64,000 bases of DNA, taken from assembly GCA_031841125.1 (NCBI GenBank), contig CM063114.1, positions 5,456,001 through 5,520,000 on the forward strand, written 5' to 3'. Under the pieces are notes generated by a model. It did not search any database and had not been told where the DNA came from. It worked only from the letters and a program-made list of their open reading frames with translations. The DNA is from Acanthococcus lagerstroemiae. Lineage: Eukaryota; Arthropoda; Insecta; Hemiptera; Eriococcidae. Shown one piece after another: positions 42,801 through 53,693 of this stretch (position 1 is the stretch's first letter; each line of letters opens with the position of its first letter). The position numbers and the translations under genes are program-made.

Positions 42801-44997
42801 GCATTGTGCGATAATTAGGGCCTGCGATATAGGTGCGTTGAACTTCATAGAACCCAGTTTTTCAAACATATTTTAAGTATATAGATTATTTTTTAATGTG
42901 ATTCTATTTGTATGAGCTCATAATTTAAGACATCCAGGGATATTATCATTATTGCTAGAGGGAATGGTTGAGGGAAAGAACTAGAAAGAAAGGTACAAAA
43001 TAAACTGTTATTAAAATCAGATAATGAAGGATAGAAAATGTAAATCCTCTGAAATGAAAATATTAGCACAGAAGAAAATAAAGTGGAGAAACGCAACCTA
43101 CTAGTCGAGAGACTAAAGAATGTAACAACGAAACCAACTCCAAGCCAGTTCGTCTCTACCTCACTGATGTCAAAATATTACTCTCAGTAGAAACTGGGAG
43201 ATCAGTTCTCAAATTCCATTCACAGGTGTGGAAAGACGCGAAGAAGCCCCCTGCATAGTGTCTTAAAAGTGCAACAACCAGAGATCGCAAATATAACGAG
43301 CATCTGCACAGATGGTCTCTCGAGCTTAATTTACTACTCAAACATACGGAAGTTTCATAGTCAGATCTGTTGCTGGTAATAACACGTTAGCGAGTGACAT
43401 TTCTTCGGCAAGAAAACACCTCGTCCTCTGTTTCGACGCATTAAGATAATGAATTCGAATATTATTTTGAATTTACTGCATAGAAATACCTTAAGCGAGT
43501 CTACACCCTACAATATAATTTATATTACAGTTAACAAGCGAAGGTAATTCATTAAAGAGCGAAAATTGTCGGATTGCTGGTAGTTGAAACTGTCGACGAG
43601 TATAATCAAGATTACACCGCCCGCAATAAGTTTGAACTTCGCCCTTCTGGTTTATGCTGCATTAGAGTTATTGTTCACAGAGCCCGCACTTTCATTTTGG
43701 AATTTTGAACGAGAAACCAACACCGGGTGAAAATCAAGTGGGGTAATTCGCTCTCTCTAGTTGGTCTACTTATACCGATGTGCTCCATTTACCTGCGTTA
43801 AGAGAACTCAAAACTATAATTCCTCACGCAAAGTTCCAGTCCTTAATTTAGTTTGGTAAAATTTTGAGATGAAACATGTTACGGGGAGTATTGACCGAGC
43901 ACCGTTTATTGAAAGCTTTTCAAATTTCATCGAATAAAACATGAAAAGTAGGGTTACGTTGTGTTTCAAGTGACGGCGGTATTTTCTCGAGTATTTAAAT
44001 TCCCAGTTTTTTCTTCATCTCACATTTCATTACGGATACATTTGAAAATTTAGATCCCCTTTTCAAACAAGTCCCATGGATCTTTTTAAAGCTTCGTTAA
44101 TTTGAATTTAAGAGACTTTTCCCCAGCCAACGTTCCCCTCGATCGTAATATTTTAATCGTTTGATGTATCGACAATGTTATAACCAATTCGTAAGGAAAC
44201 TAATTAAAAGTAGTTTCTGCGAAGATAATTAAGGCTTCTTGTCACGTTTTCGGCCGTAATTCGCTTCATTAGACACGTTTTTCTCTCTCTTGGTTTTCTC
44301 TCTTATTCCTTGTCGCGATAATTCCGATTTTCCGGATATCTATAGGAACACTCCAATAAAAATGTCAGTAGCTATAATTAAGATATCGCCACGTAAGTAA
44401 ACATTTCATTTCTTTTTCCCCGATGGGAATAACAAATTAATTCGGTTTTTTTTTTCCTTTTACTTTTGTTATTAACAAGTTCTTTTTCCCTGAAGTAACA
44501 GAAGCACCAACTTTCGCAGGTATTTCAACGAAATGTTGAGAGATTGCCGTGCTCAAGTATTGAAGGGAGGGAGTAGAAACGACACCTGTGACCGTTTTCA
44601 AATTAGTTCGAGGGTCGGTAAAATTCCCGATCCGGTGAGCTACTTCAGCATATCAAATAAAATTGGAGAGCTATCTCACTAAGTAACGACCAAAATCAAC
44701 AACATTTTCATTAGAGCCGAAAAAAATCAACATCGATGTCGCTAAAATGGCTATTCACTAAAAGATTTAAAACAATAATTATGAAACAAAATCGATCCTT
44801 GAATTAGATCGAAGAAGAGTGAACACTGCGTTGCATTAATAAAGAATTTTTCTGTTGGGAGGGGGAGGGACTGAAAATGAAATCATAGTACTTTCGATCG
44901 AGAGCGGTGCCTGCAAAAGTTTTTCGGTTTTTTCAACTTCTCGAATAGATATCAGTCATTTTCAATATTTCTTCGACTTTTGGGGGATATACCCTTA
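42801..44997. other. No gene seen
   Basis: AT-rich, non-repetitive sequence with many TCG/CGA words, especially 43380-44700. The open frames at 42893-43096 and 43156-43341 have no motif. This is one of the longest stretches without a visible transposon and may be retained host DNA. Confidence 0.45.
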
Positions 44998-45100
44998 TTC
45001 ATGGCGGTGGGCGTAGTAAAATGCACACACGCCACAATTAGCCCTCCCAACTCCGCACCCCCTAACCAGAAACTACCGACTGAACTTGCATTAGGAAGAG
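44998..45100 (+). repeat. Diverged relative of the GACGTATGGC repeat
   Basis: The phrase GGCGGTGGGCGTAGTAAAAT, then GCACACACGCCACAATTAGC, CTCCGCACCCCC and AGAAACTACC aligns with the dispersed repeat at 24572 and 49007, with many substitutions. Confidence 0.45.
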
Positions 45101-45135
45101 ATATACCCATATTAGAGCTCTGTATGCTTCGTGTA

Positions 45136-45266
45136 AGTACGATCGTCCGCCATTTTGACTTCAACCGTGCCCGTGGATGCCGAATCCGACTATGCGGAGC
45201 GTACTGCGTAAGTCAATTCGGCATTCGACGGGCGCGGTTGGATTCAAAATGGCGAACGATCGTACT
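45136..45266. mobile_element. Palindromic MITE
   Basis: The left arm begins AGTACGATCGTCCGCCATTT and the right arm ends with the near-complement AAATGGCGAACGATCGTACT. The arms also share CGTGCCCGT..ATGCCGAAT. Arm length is about 52 bp with several mismatches. It lies just upstream of a SINE and shares the AAAATGGCG phrase with the 28.6-kb palindrome. Confidence 0.7.
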
Positions 45267-45291
45267 CTCCTATCTAGAGCTTTACTCATAT

Positions 45292-45450
45292 TAGGTCTGG
45301 TTGGCCGAGTGAATATCGCATTGGTCTCAGAACCCGGAGGTCCCGGGTTCGAACCCACGTAGCAACTCACCAGAATTCTCGACCTAGATGAGTTTTTCGG
45401 CCAGGAGGGAAGAGAGCGAAGGCAGCCTTAACAGCCTCCCCAACGTCTCT
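45292..45450 (+). repeat. tRNA-derived SINE, second family, plus copy
   Basis: The head reads GGTCTGGTTGGCCGAGTGAA with A box TGGCCGAGTGA and B box GGTTCGAACCC (near 45348). The middle has GACCTAGATGAGTTTTTCGG and the tail CAGCCTCCCCAACGTCTCTG. It is the same family as 26590-26800. The better-preserved B box suggests it is the younger copy. Confidence 0.82.
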
Positions 45451-46543
45451 GAAGTAATTTTTTATTTTTATTTTAATTGGAGTTTATGCTAGAAAGGGCA
45501 GATTCCAGGACTCGGGTGGAGAGCAAATTAGAAAAAGAATCTCATACTTTAGGCCACTTGCCATTACTTGCTCATACTGTTGGTGGAATCCAAACTAATG
45601 CAGAATGAGAATTCACTATTTTTTATTTTTTTTTCGAACGGAGGAAGCCAGCGGATGCCATTTATTTTCGATATTTTGATTCCTGAAGAGGGCGGCAAAA
45701 ATTACTGTTCCTTCTTGTACAAAGTCCCAACAGAAAAAGTATTTTTGAAACAAACAATATTTGTAAGCGGTCCATTGGAGTTGAAGTTAAACATAAGATT
45801 TAAGATTGGCCATGAGGAAATCTGCAACTTTGCTCCAGAAATGGCCAATTTTGACCGAAAATGCTTGGGTATTCTGAAAGTTAACATTTTTGTAAAGTCT
45901 AGTCCAGTTGTGAAACATAATTTTTTCACGGCGCTGATGACGTGTTCTTGAACTCGTCCTTCTCCTCCAACTTCAAAATGCCCATTTTCGATGTGTATTG
46001 CGGGTTGCAAATTATGTTTCTTAACTGGACCAGATTTGAGTAACAAAACTGTCTAAGTCATGCGTTTTCAGGGTTGTCAATCGTTGTAGCAAAATTTTTA
46101 GCAGCGATTTTATTAGGGACCTACTTACATTTGAGGCAAGAGGGTTACAGGCATCCGATGAAACTGATAATAGCAAGTTCAACGCAATGTAGCCTGTTTT
46201 AAAGGATCTTCACTGTTTCCTGAACAATTGAGATTTTTGACTTGGGCGTTTTTGAAATTACGCTACTCTATCTCATCATTTCACTTTCAGTGACCTTTTT
46301 TGTCTCTCTTTTTCTTCTACTTTTTTAGATAAAGAAACTTGAAAAGCAATTCTCATAAAATTGTAAGAAGCCGATTAGAAGCAGCTTCCGGCTTCTAGCT
46401 TTTAACTCATTCAGCTTTTCCAACTCGTGACTTCTCAAAATTATCCTAAAACTTCAAAAACTTCCGACTTCTGACTTCCAGCTATCGGCTTCTCCGCATC
46501 CCTGCTTACAGGTACTTCACTACATAAACATGTTCTGGAATAT
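45451..46543. other. No gene; small inverted repeat and degenerate GACTTCTGGCTTC patch
   Basis: A short inverted pair (TCCAGTTGTGAAACATAATT near 45905 and its relative near 46010-46035) marks a possible MITE. At 46350-46500 words such as GGCTTCTAGCTTTT and CTTCCGACTTCTGACTTCC repeat loosely. The 127-codon open frame at 45568-45951 overlaps the inverted repeat and is not recognised. Confidence 0.4.
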
Positions 46544-48348
46544 ATGGGGGACCCGAACGATTTTATACGAAACCTATTTTTAGTTCTCACTCAAGTCATT
46601 TTAGCGCTAGTAGCGCACCGCGCTCTGGTTCTCCTAGAGATACTAGAAACTAGACCCATGCTTAGTACTGTTACTCTAGGTTCGAGCACTATTCTCATCC
46701 CCCCCTCCCAACAAATAATAAGAGAACACTCGAAATATGCAATGATCAAATAATCAATTAACGTGTCAAAATAAATTTTTTAGTCGATTTCTTTTAATGA
46801 AAATCTACTCATCGGGCATTACTACAAAAGACGTTCTTAAGATTCATCCTATTACGCAAAAAGTAGCCAGTTTAGACGATTTATACGAAAATGCACATAG
46901 GAAAGGTGAGACCCATTGGCCAGGTGAAAATCATCGTGTAATTCAGGAAGACATGAAACACAATCAAATTTCGCAACTGCAACCATCGGATGAAAATTTT
47001 TAATACTGAACGATAAAATATTTCCAAAATGAGACATTCGCAGATGATTCATTCTACATAAAATTTTGGTGTTGAAGGAACCGCCTCACCCACCATTGGA
47101 ATGATGAGGGTTCTAATGAAATAGGTCTACTCGAGAAATTACACGCACGACGTGGAGGATGAAAAAAAAGTAATTTATATCGTTCGTAGGACAGAAACGT
47201 CGACAGAATTCCAAGTTAGGGGACACGATATATGCTTAATTTATATCGAAAATCATTTTTCAGTAATTTCGCCCCTCGTACGCGTGTACAAGGCGCGATG
47301 AAAAAGCATCGTGATGAGGATTCAGGCGGTCATTTTTGAAATAAATCTATACGGAATCATTGGGAAACATTATTTATATTTGGAAATATTACATTCAGCC
47401 TCGGATCTAGGATTTTCTTAAGAAGGGCCCAATCTACGAGCACGTGCAAAAAATCATGCGAGTACAAAAAACGTTTTTATACGTGTGTCCATAGACGCAA
47501 ATAGAGGGGGGGGCTTAGCCCCTCCCTCAAGCTTCTAAATACCCCCTCCCAACACTGAAAAATTACCAACGAAAATGATTCGATGGGGGTTGCTTCATAA
47601 TGAGGGGGCTTAAGTCCTCCCCCCTGTTCTGAGCCCTATTTGCGCTTCTGCGTGTATCTATCAAACATTAAAACTAATACACAAAAAATCGATTTTGAGC
47701 CGTTTCCAATAAATTTTAAATTACTAATAATTTGCCGTAAATGACCAAAGATACAAATAAGTTACCATAAATAACAAGGTCTTAGCGTGCGAAAACGATT
47801 TTTAATGTACCTACAAAAAAATATTAGTAGGTAAAATTGTAATTCGGCTTAACGAGCCCTTGTTCAGCTGGATATGTGTAAAAAACAGTCAACACACTGC
47901 ACTGGTATTTTACAAGATGCAGTATGAAGACAATCAACGCGAGTTCAGTCGTGTAAAGTTTGTCACTTTCTTTGACTGGACATTTCTGTCGAGTTTTATG
48001 TAGAATTCGATATGGAAGTCAAGTTACTTTTTGACATCGACTTATGGATAAAATTTTGCATAGACTTCAACATAGAATTCCATCCAAAAGTCAATGTCAA
48101 CATGATAACTCGACTTCTGTATTAAATTTGGCCACATTCTCATGTCAGAAAGGTGATATACGAGTATCTTGATCTTGACAAAAAAAGTCAATTTCTGCAT
48201 CGATTGTGTTCCAAGAGTGTAGAAACAGAATAGTTAGAATACAAGTTTCAGTTACCTCGTCATTTCTCTGAGCAAGAGATTGAAAGCTGATGAATAAAAA
48301 CTAACGTCGGTTTCCTTTAGCAATGGTCGAGTGCAATTCCAACTGTAC
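46544..48348. other. No confident gene
   Basis: A 68-codon plus frame at 46797-47003 (VASLDDLYENAHRKGETHWP) looks protein-like but is unrecognised and isolated. G-rich patches lie near 47500-47530. At 47940-48200 the words GAAGTCAA and TCGACTT repeat loosely. Confidence 0.35.
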
Positions 48349-48420
48349 AGCTGAGGAGCTGGAAAGCAAAGCGCAGTTTGTCCAAAATTGTTATTTTTCT
48401 GGAAGCAGATGGTCCTATAG
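48349..48420 (+). repeat. Dispersed repeat, copy 1 of 2
   Basis: GAGCTGGAAAGCAAAGCGCA followed by GTTTGTCC recurs at 52432-52500 with one substitution, in the same orientation. The family is not recognised. Confidence 0.6.
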
Positions 48421-48450
48421 TGAAATTCCACAACGAATCCAATTCCGCTA

Positions 48451-48960
48451 TTCAGATGAAACTGTAGGGAGGAGAGAGTGAAGTTGAACCCCCTCCCCCC
48501 ATAATTTGGCTGTTGGCAAATTTTGAAACTGTTCGTTTAAATTTTTCATTTTTCATGAATGTTTGTTCACTTTTTTTTTTCAATTAAAAAATATTTTGAT
48601 TAAAAATCGACAAATTTTAAATTTCTTAAAAGTTTTGTTGGCGAATTCTTAGTTGTCAAAAAATATGTGACGGCAAATTTTTCTTCTCTACCCTCCAAAA
48701 AGTCGAATTTCGTTTCTGAAAATGGAGTATGTTGGACTCCTGTCGGAGACTAGTCAATCAAAAGCCGAAGATTTCAAGCTGAGTATCGAACGCTATCTGG
48801 GAGGTTGAAACAAAGCTGAAGGGGGGAAGACATTTTGAAAATCTGAAAGTTGGTAGCAAACGTTGAATTTCGAATTTCAGTGACTATTCTGTTTTTACTA
48901 GATTCTCTGTTTGACCTAGAGCCTGAAATTTGCGAAAGCTAAACATTTTATTAAAAACTA
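48451..48960 (+). repeat. Copy of the GGCGAAACTATAGGG repeat family
   Basis: It starts CAGATGAAACTGTAGGGAGG. It contains GCAAATTTTGAAACTGTTCG, CATGAATGTTTGTTCAC, CGAATTTCGTTTCTGAAAAT and AAAGCCGAAGATTTCAAGCT, then ends near GATTCTCTGTTTGACCTA. The same order of phrases occurs at 57179-57610 (plus) and inverted at 58800-59307. Confidence 0.75.
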
Positions 48961-49006
48961 AAAGTTGAAAGTAAAAGACTTATTTTCCAATGCCACAAGC
49001 TGAATC

Positions 49007-49240
49007 CGATGGTGTGGTGGGACGTATGGCAATGCACGCATGCCAAAGTGGCCCCTAGGACACCGCACCCCCAGCTTGGAAACTACCCTTTCGATATCGC
49101 GGGGGACGCTTTGAGACCGGCCCGAGCCCCTATTTCGCCGTGCCGCTATGTTGTAAATTTAATGTATCCTTGCACGTTGCATGGAGTGGCTGCACTGCTT
49201 TACTGTCTCGTGCAACAGGTTGATCTAGCATATTAGTAAG
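49007..49240 (+). repeat. Dispersed GC-rich repeat followed by LINE 3'-UTR-like sequence
   Basis: 49007-49105 matches the GACGTATGGC repeat at 24572. 49135-49240 (TTGTAAATTTAATGTATCCT, then ATGGAGTGGCTGCACTGCTT) matches, in inverse orientation, 55500-55595, which lies immediately 3' of an RTE-like RT. It resumes at 51278 beyond the inserted element. Confidence 0.7.
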
Positions 49241-51277
49241 CAGGGTGACCAGATGCTGTTAAAGTGAAGTCGCCATTTTCAACACGCAGTGTAGCCTGAA
49301 GTAGCCTAAAATTTTCCCTCGTAGTTTATATGTAATTTAAACGGTGAACAGAAGAGATACCTCGCCAGTGGTGATGAGCTTAGCCATTAGCCTTAGCTCT
49401 AAGTCATTTACCGAGCAATATTGGTCAAGATTAGCTAGCTGTTAGCTTAGCTATTGAAGAAGGATATAAACGTAAGCGAATCCGTTGGTTTTTACTGAAT
49501 CCCTAATGAAAAGGTACTCTGGCTCTATCGCGGTTGGCGTTTTGTCATTCCTGAATTTTGAACATCATCTGATCTTCCGAACCGGATCCATTTTCGCTCG
49601 TTTGGTTTTGTATTTTCGCCCTTCACGGCAAAGGAATTAGCCTTCAAGTACAGGCGATATCTGCACAAAAAAGGTGAATAGAAACATTTTGGGGGTCAAA
49701 AGCGGATTTTGTTGAAAAGTGTCAGGCTAGGTGTCAGAAACATCATATTAAAAATCCCGCCCCCAAAAAGCTGTGTTAACTTTTCTGCGGTACATTTGAA
49801 CTCCTCAAAATCAGTTTTTTGCAAGTATTCCAAGAAGTTGAAGTCTTAGAAAAATGTTTTTCAGAGCAAAAATATTCCTCGTAAAATTTTCTTTAAAATG
49901 ATGCATTTGAAGTTAAATATAGGCTGCATCGTTAGCCTAAAAGTGTCCTTGAAAGTATAGTCACATTTTCAACTTCTCATTAGAAAACAAACAAAAAAAA
50001 TAACAGATTTTCGCGAAGTGGGAAATTGCTTATAGTAGGTTGCTGACGAAGGGGGCTAATAACTCCCGTAAGGGAACGTTCAGCCCATACTTATGGGTGT
50101 TTAACCACAGATCATCATCAAGCCCCATGGGAGTCTGGGAGAGTCCACGATGACCCATGCTTCCAGCATACTTCCTTAGCAAAGTAGTGCTGAAGACCTG
50201 AGCCATCCGGAGGGACGTGAACTACTTGGGAATCCCCTCTTCATGTCCCTGCATGAAAAGAGGTCCACCAAAGGGAAAACTAATTTTGAAAATGTAATGC
50301 TTTATGAAATAAATCTTATTCCCAAAATTTGGGCGGGACTTCGGGATTTTTAGGAAATTTCGCTACATACTTTTTGGCAACCTTGGTGGGGAGGGGTCGC
50401 TGTATATTTCACGAAAAATATTTTTATTATCATACACGTTTTTGTAGGAGTTGATAATTTCGAGATATTCGCGGAAATCTGTTTGTTTTTATGAGAAATT
50501 GAAAGTGCGACTACTTTCAAGGACATTTTCAGGCTAATTATGCAGCCTATACTCAACTTCAAATACATCATTTTAAAGAAAACTTCACGAAGAATATTTT
50601 TTGTTTGAATTATTTTTTCGAAGACTTCAACTTTTTGGAATATTTGCAAAAAATTGATTTCGGGGAGCTAAAAAGTGCCACAGAAAACGTAGCACAGCGT
50701 TTTGGCAGCGGGATTTTTAATATGTCGTTTCTGACACCTAGTCTGACAATTTTTCAACAAAATCCGCTTTTGGCCCCCAAAATGTTTCTATTTCTCATTT
50801 ATCGCCTGTAGTATTTAACTTTTAGCCATAAGCTGTTTGAATTTTAACCCTTAAGCATTAGTCGTTAGCTACCATTCACTGGCTTCAACTGTTAGCTTTA
50901 TCCCTTAGCCTTATCAGTCAAGGTCAGTAGTTTTTGGCTTAAGCTTTAGTCTTTCCAAATAGCTTATCAGGGCTTGCAAACTTATCAGCTAAATCAGTGC
51001 TGCCACATATCAATGTACAGCAGAAAGGGTTAGGATAAAACGTGCTCGATTTCTCGTTTTTATGTACCACAAAAATGTGTAACGCTGTTAACATTTCAAA
51101 AATGAAGTTCGAGTGGAAAACATGAACATTTTTGGGGGAAAATAAAATCTATTTTGTGCATATGCGCCAGGAAAAAAGTCACCCAATTGGCGACTAGTCG
51201 CCTGAGTAGATTTTCCGCCGCAAACGGGTTTCCCAAGTCGCCCAATTGACAATTCATCGCCCAGTCTGGTAACCCTG
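49241..51277. mobile_element. 2.04-kb hAT-like element with 8-bp duplication TTAGTRAG
   Basis: The left end reads CAGGGTGACCAGATGC and the right end, reverse-complemented, reads CAGGGTTACCAGACTGG. The flanks are TTAGTAAG (49233-49240) and TTAGTGAG (51278-51285). The uninterrupted paralogue at about 55490-55600 reads CATATTAGTGAGCAGTCTGT on the minus strand, confirming the insertion site. No transposase is recognised. Loose GTTAGCTTTAGCC repeats occupy 49375-49460 and 50815-50990, on either side of a second nested element. Confidence 0.85.
49651..50808. mobile_element. Foldback element with ~370-bp inverted arms at a TA site
   Basis: The left end CAGGCGATATCTGCAC and the right end (reverse complement CAGGCGATAAATGAG) continue with TAGAAACATTTTGGGGG, AAAAGCGGATTTTGTTGA and TGTCCTTGAAAGTA in both arms. 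TA flanks it at 49649-49650 and 50809-50810. The centre (50030-50290) is unrelated: TTGCTGACGAAGGGGGCTAA through AGAGGTCCACCAAAGGG. It is GC-richer and may be a third insertion. No ORF. Confidence 0.78.
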
Positions 51278-51349
51278 TTAGTGAGCTGTCTGTATTCGAA
51301 TGTGAACTAAGGTGGGAGGATTACGTCGCTAAATTAATTTTAAAAAAAC

Positions 51350-51470
51350 ACATTATTTAATAGGTTAGCGTTGGATAGGGCAGAGTGGACAAGGCTGAGA
51401 GAGGTGTATGTCCAAGGAAGGGGCCTAATACTATACATATAGTATTATTAAGCTAATAAATAAATAAATG
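51350..51470 (+). pseudogene. RTE-like LINE 3' end
   Basis: The frame reads RLALDRAEWTRLREVYVQG, the C-terminal DR..W..L...Y tail of insect endonuclease-reverse transcriptases, followed after a stop by TAATAAATAAATAAATG. It is only the last ~35 codons plus the tail, so the copy is severely 5'-truncated. Confidence 0.6.
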
Positions 51471-52228
51471 CTGCACTTCGATAGAGAATCATCACTGTAA
51501 TACAATTTAATTGATTATTCTGATAGAAAATTTCGAATGTCAGTAGTGCCATTTGCAATATCATCTGTATCGCCCAGATTCCCGTTTTGTTTCCGTGCCA
51601 AAAGGGATGCAAGAACGTGATTTTTATAAATAAGCTATTCTAACGCGCAGTAGCTACGATCGAGTTTTTTTTTCTCCACTTAATGCTTCTAACAAGATCG
51701 TTACACTGATGCAATTTTCATCCAAAGTACGCGAATCTAAATTAGCTGGAATGTTTTCAACGTGAAAACAATGCTCACTTTTGAAACGACGCGCGGAAAT
51801 ACCATTACATTTTCCCGGATTTAAAAATAAAAATACGGTGCCATAACGCTACGAGGGTATTGGAAATTGAGTTTGCACATGTATTCGTACACACTTACAT
51901 TTGTTGCCAGCAACAAGTACTTACAACGATTTCCGGACGCCATATAAAAAGATTGTATATGTTTATGTGTAGGCTGCACGCCCAGTCTGCTCCGTACTCT
52001 GCCTCTGCGCAGGGCGGCAAGAAAATTCCTTTTGCATTCCGAAAACGTACGATGGAACCTACCCTTGCGGGAAATCGAATAACCGAATAACCTTATCATT
52101 TTTTCCTCCTCGAATATTCCACTTTCAGCTGTTTAAATTGTCGCCATTTAGATTCGGTACATTGAAACAGCAAAATGAAAATGAAAGAGTGAAACGAATT
52201 GGACCCACTTGATACAGTTCGTAGCAGA
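51471..52228. other. No gene seen
   Basis: AT-rich sequence. The frames at 51821-52099 on both strands lack motif. Confidence 0.4.
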
Positions 52229-52319
52229 TTAATAGTTGGTGTAAATAAACACGTGTAGGCGGAGGCGGATCGGAGAGGCCATTGGCTAGACCCGCCTCTC
52301 TGCTTTAGTTAATAGTTGG
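52229..52319. other. 69-bp GC-rich insert between 11-bp direct repeats
   Basis: TTAATAGTTGG occurs at 52229-52239 and 52309-52319. Between them lies TGTAAATAAACACGTGTAGG, then GGCGGATCGGAGAGGCC and ACCCGCCTCTCTGC, which is partly self-complementary (AGGCGGR/YCCGCCT). This looks like a very short insertion with a target duplication. Confidence 0.45.
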
Positions 52320-52431
52320 ATGGCTTTTTATCTTGAAGTAAATTACATCTCAGCTCTGTCGAAGCAATGACCTAACTGAGAAACGCAAAATTTGACTATC
52401 GAATGTAAAGCGAAGTAATCACTCTGGTAAA

Positions 52432-52500
52432 CAACTGAAGAGCTGGAAAGCAAAACGCAGTTTGTCCGAAAACTGGATTTTTCAGGAGAGCCATTTTTCA
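52432..52500 (+). repeat. Dispersed repeat, copy 2 of 2
   Basis: GAGCTGGAAAGCAAAACGCA followed by GTTTGTCC matches 48349-48420. The flanks differ. Confidence 0.6.
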
Positions 52501-52839
52501 AGATCATGACAAACTGCGTTGCAGCAGCTAAATGCATATCGTACACTGTAAATAAATTTAATATGTGGTAACCGACGGCGAGGCTCCTAGGGAAACAAGA
52601 GGGTTGATCGGTATGGGATGGAACGGGCACTTGAGGCTTACTGGATCTTGCGTGTTTGGTTGACGGAGTAACTCAGGGTTTGCTGAGTACTAGCTATCGA
52701 AATACCTCCAGTATCTGATCTCACTCTGGTCTGATGGCAAGCAGGAGAGACACAGAGACGAGATAACGTATACTTAAATAACCAGAAACAATTAAGAGTA
52801 TGTTACGTGTTATTCAATAACTTATGATCTGATCTTTCG

Positions 52840-53645
52840 GTGGCAGAATGGACAGCTCGGATCCTCCAGGATGGTCGTAACGATGTGACGGCGATGGTAT
52901 CTCGACGATTCACACGTGTACTGGGATGTATGGACAGTCACAACTACGAGTTACGAGTACGCCGAAAATACGCGATACTTGGTAAACTCGCGGTGGAAGA
53001 AAGGTTACGCGTTTTCAAAAGTTCACAAAAATCACGGAAATGGGATTCAAAATGGTATTAGACCGAAAATTTAATGTTACAAATTTTCTGCCGATCTTAC
53101 TTAGGTCGTGTCCTAAAATCGAGTCCTTGCTGCCGCGTTTTCCTCGATGGTCATCGGTGAGTTTCCCCATCTCTCATCATGTCAAGGAAGTCAAGTAAGG
53201 TAGGAAAAATCGATAAAAATCGAAAAGAGTGGTCAGAAAAGTATTATCAGGATTGGACAGGAATAAACGGGAACAGACTGGTTTGGAGAAATGTGAAAAA
53301 GAGAACTCGTTTTCGTATCAATCGAATGATTCGATATTACCTGCCTTGGCCATCCAGAAACCACATAGCTCGGTTACCAAATGCCCCGCCTTAACTTCCA
53401 AAACCCTGGGTTTTGAAGTTAAGGAAAATAAAGATGGGCAAAGTAGGTCCTGGATACCCTCCCCCCAAGCCGAAACAAACAAAAGAAACCCAAAAGCCAA
53501 AAAAAATCCCCTCCCCTCGACCATTCGGGAAGATACGTTCTGTCTTATCACAAAAACAAATAAAAACAAAAACAAAACGAGTAACAACAAGAAATTGAAA
53601 AAAGAAAAAGAAAAACAGCCTTCCATTACAGTGAAAGAACATTGA
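52840..53645 (+). other. Two unrecognised open frames and a small hairpin
   Basis: The frame 52840-53061 reads VTAMVSRRFTRVLGCMDSHN. The frame 53229-53645 is lysine- and asparagine-rich (PQAETNKRNPKAKKNPLPS). A small hairpin (CTTAACTTCCAAAACCC and GGGTTTTGAAGTTAAG) lies at 53390-53423. The A-rich composition could reflect an eroded retroelement ORF1, but no CCHC or RT motif is present. Confidence 0.3.
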
Positions 53646-53693
53646 TTTATAAAAACAAAAAATGCAATACCACAGTATAGTTATTTAACGTAA

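Noticed and set aside
45292..45360. The tRNA-like head as a functional tRNA gene
   Set aside because: It continues into a SINE body found again at 26590-26800, and the clover-leaf pairing is incomplete by eye.
45568..45951. 127-codon plus-strand frame as a gene
   Set aside because: It runs into a short inverted repeat and has no recognised motif. The opposite strand is also open.
46797..47003. 68-codon frame as a further exon of the KH protein gene
   Set aside because: Its sequence does not resemble any part of a STAR domain, and the flanking splice signals are unconvincing.
49375..50990. TTAGC-rich patches as interstitial telomeric repeats
   Set aside because: The words are GTTAGCTTTAGCC-like and irregular, not a TTAGG array. 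They flank a nested element and are better seen as degenerate simple sequence.
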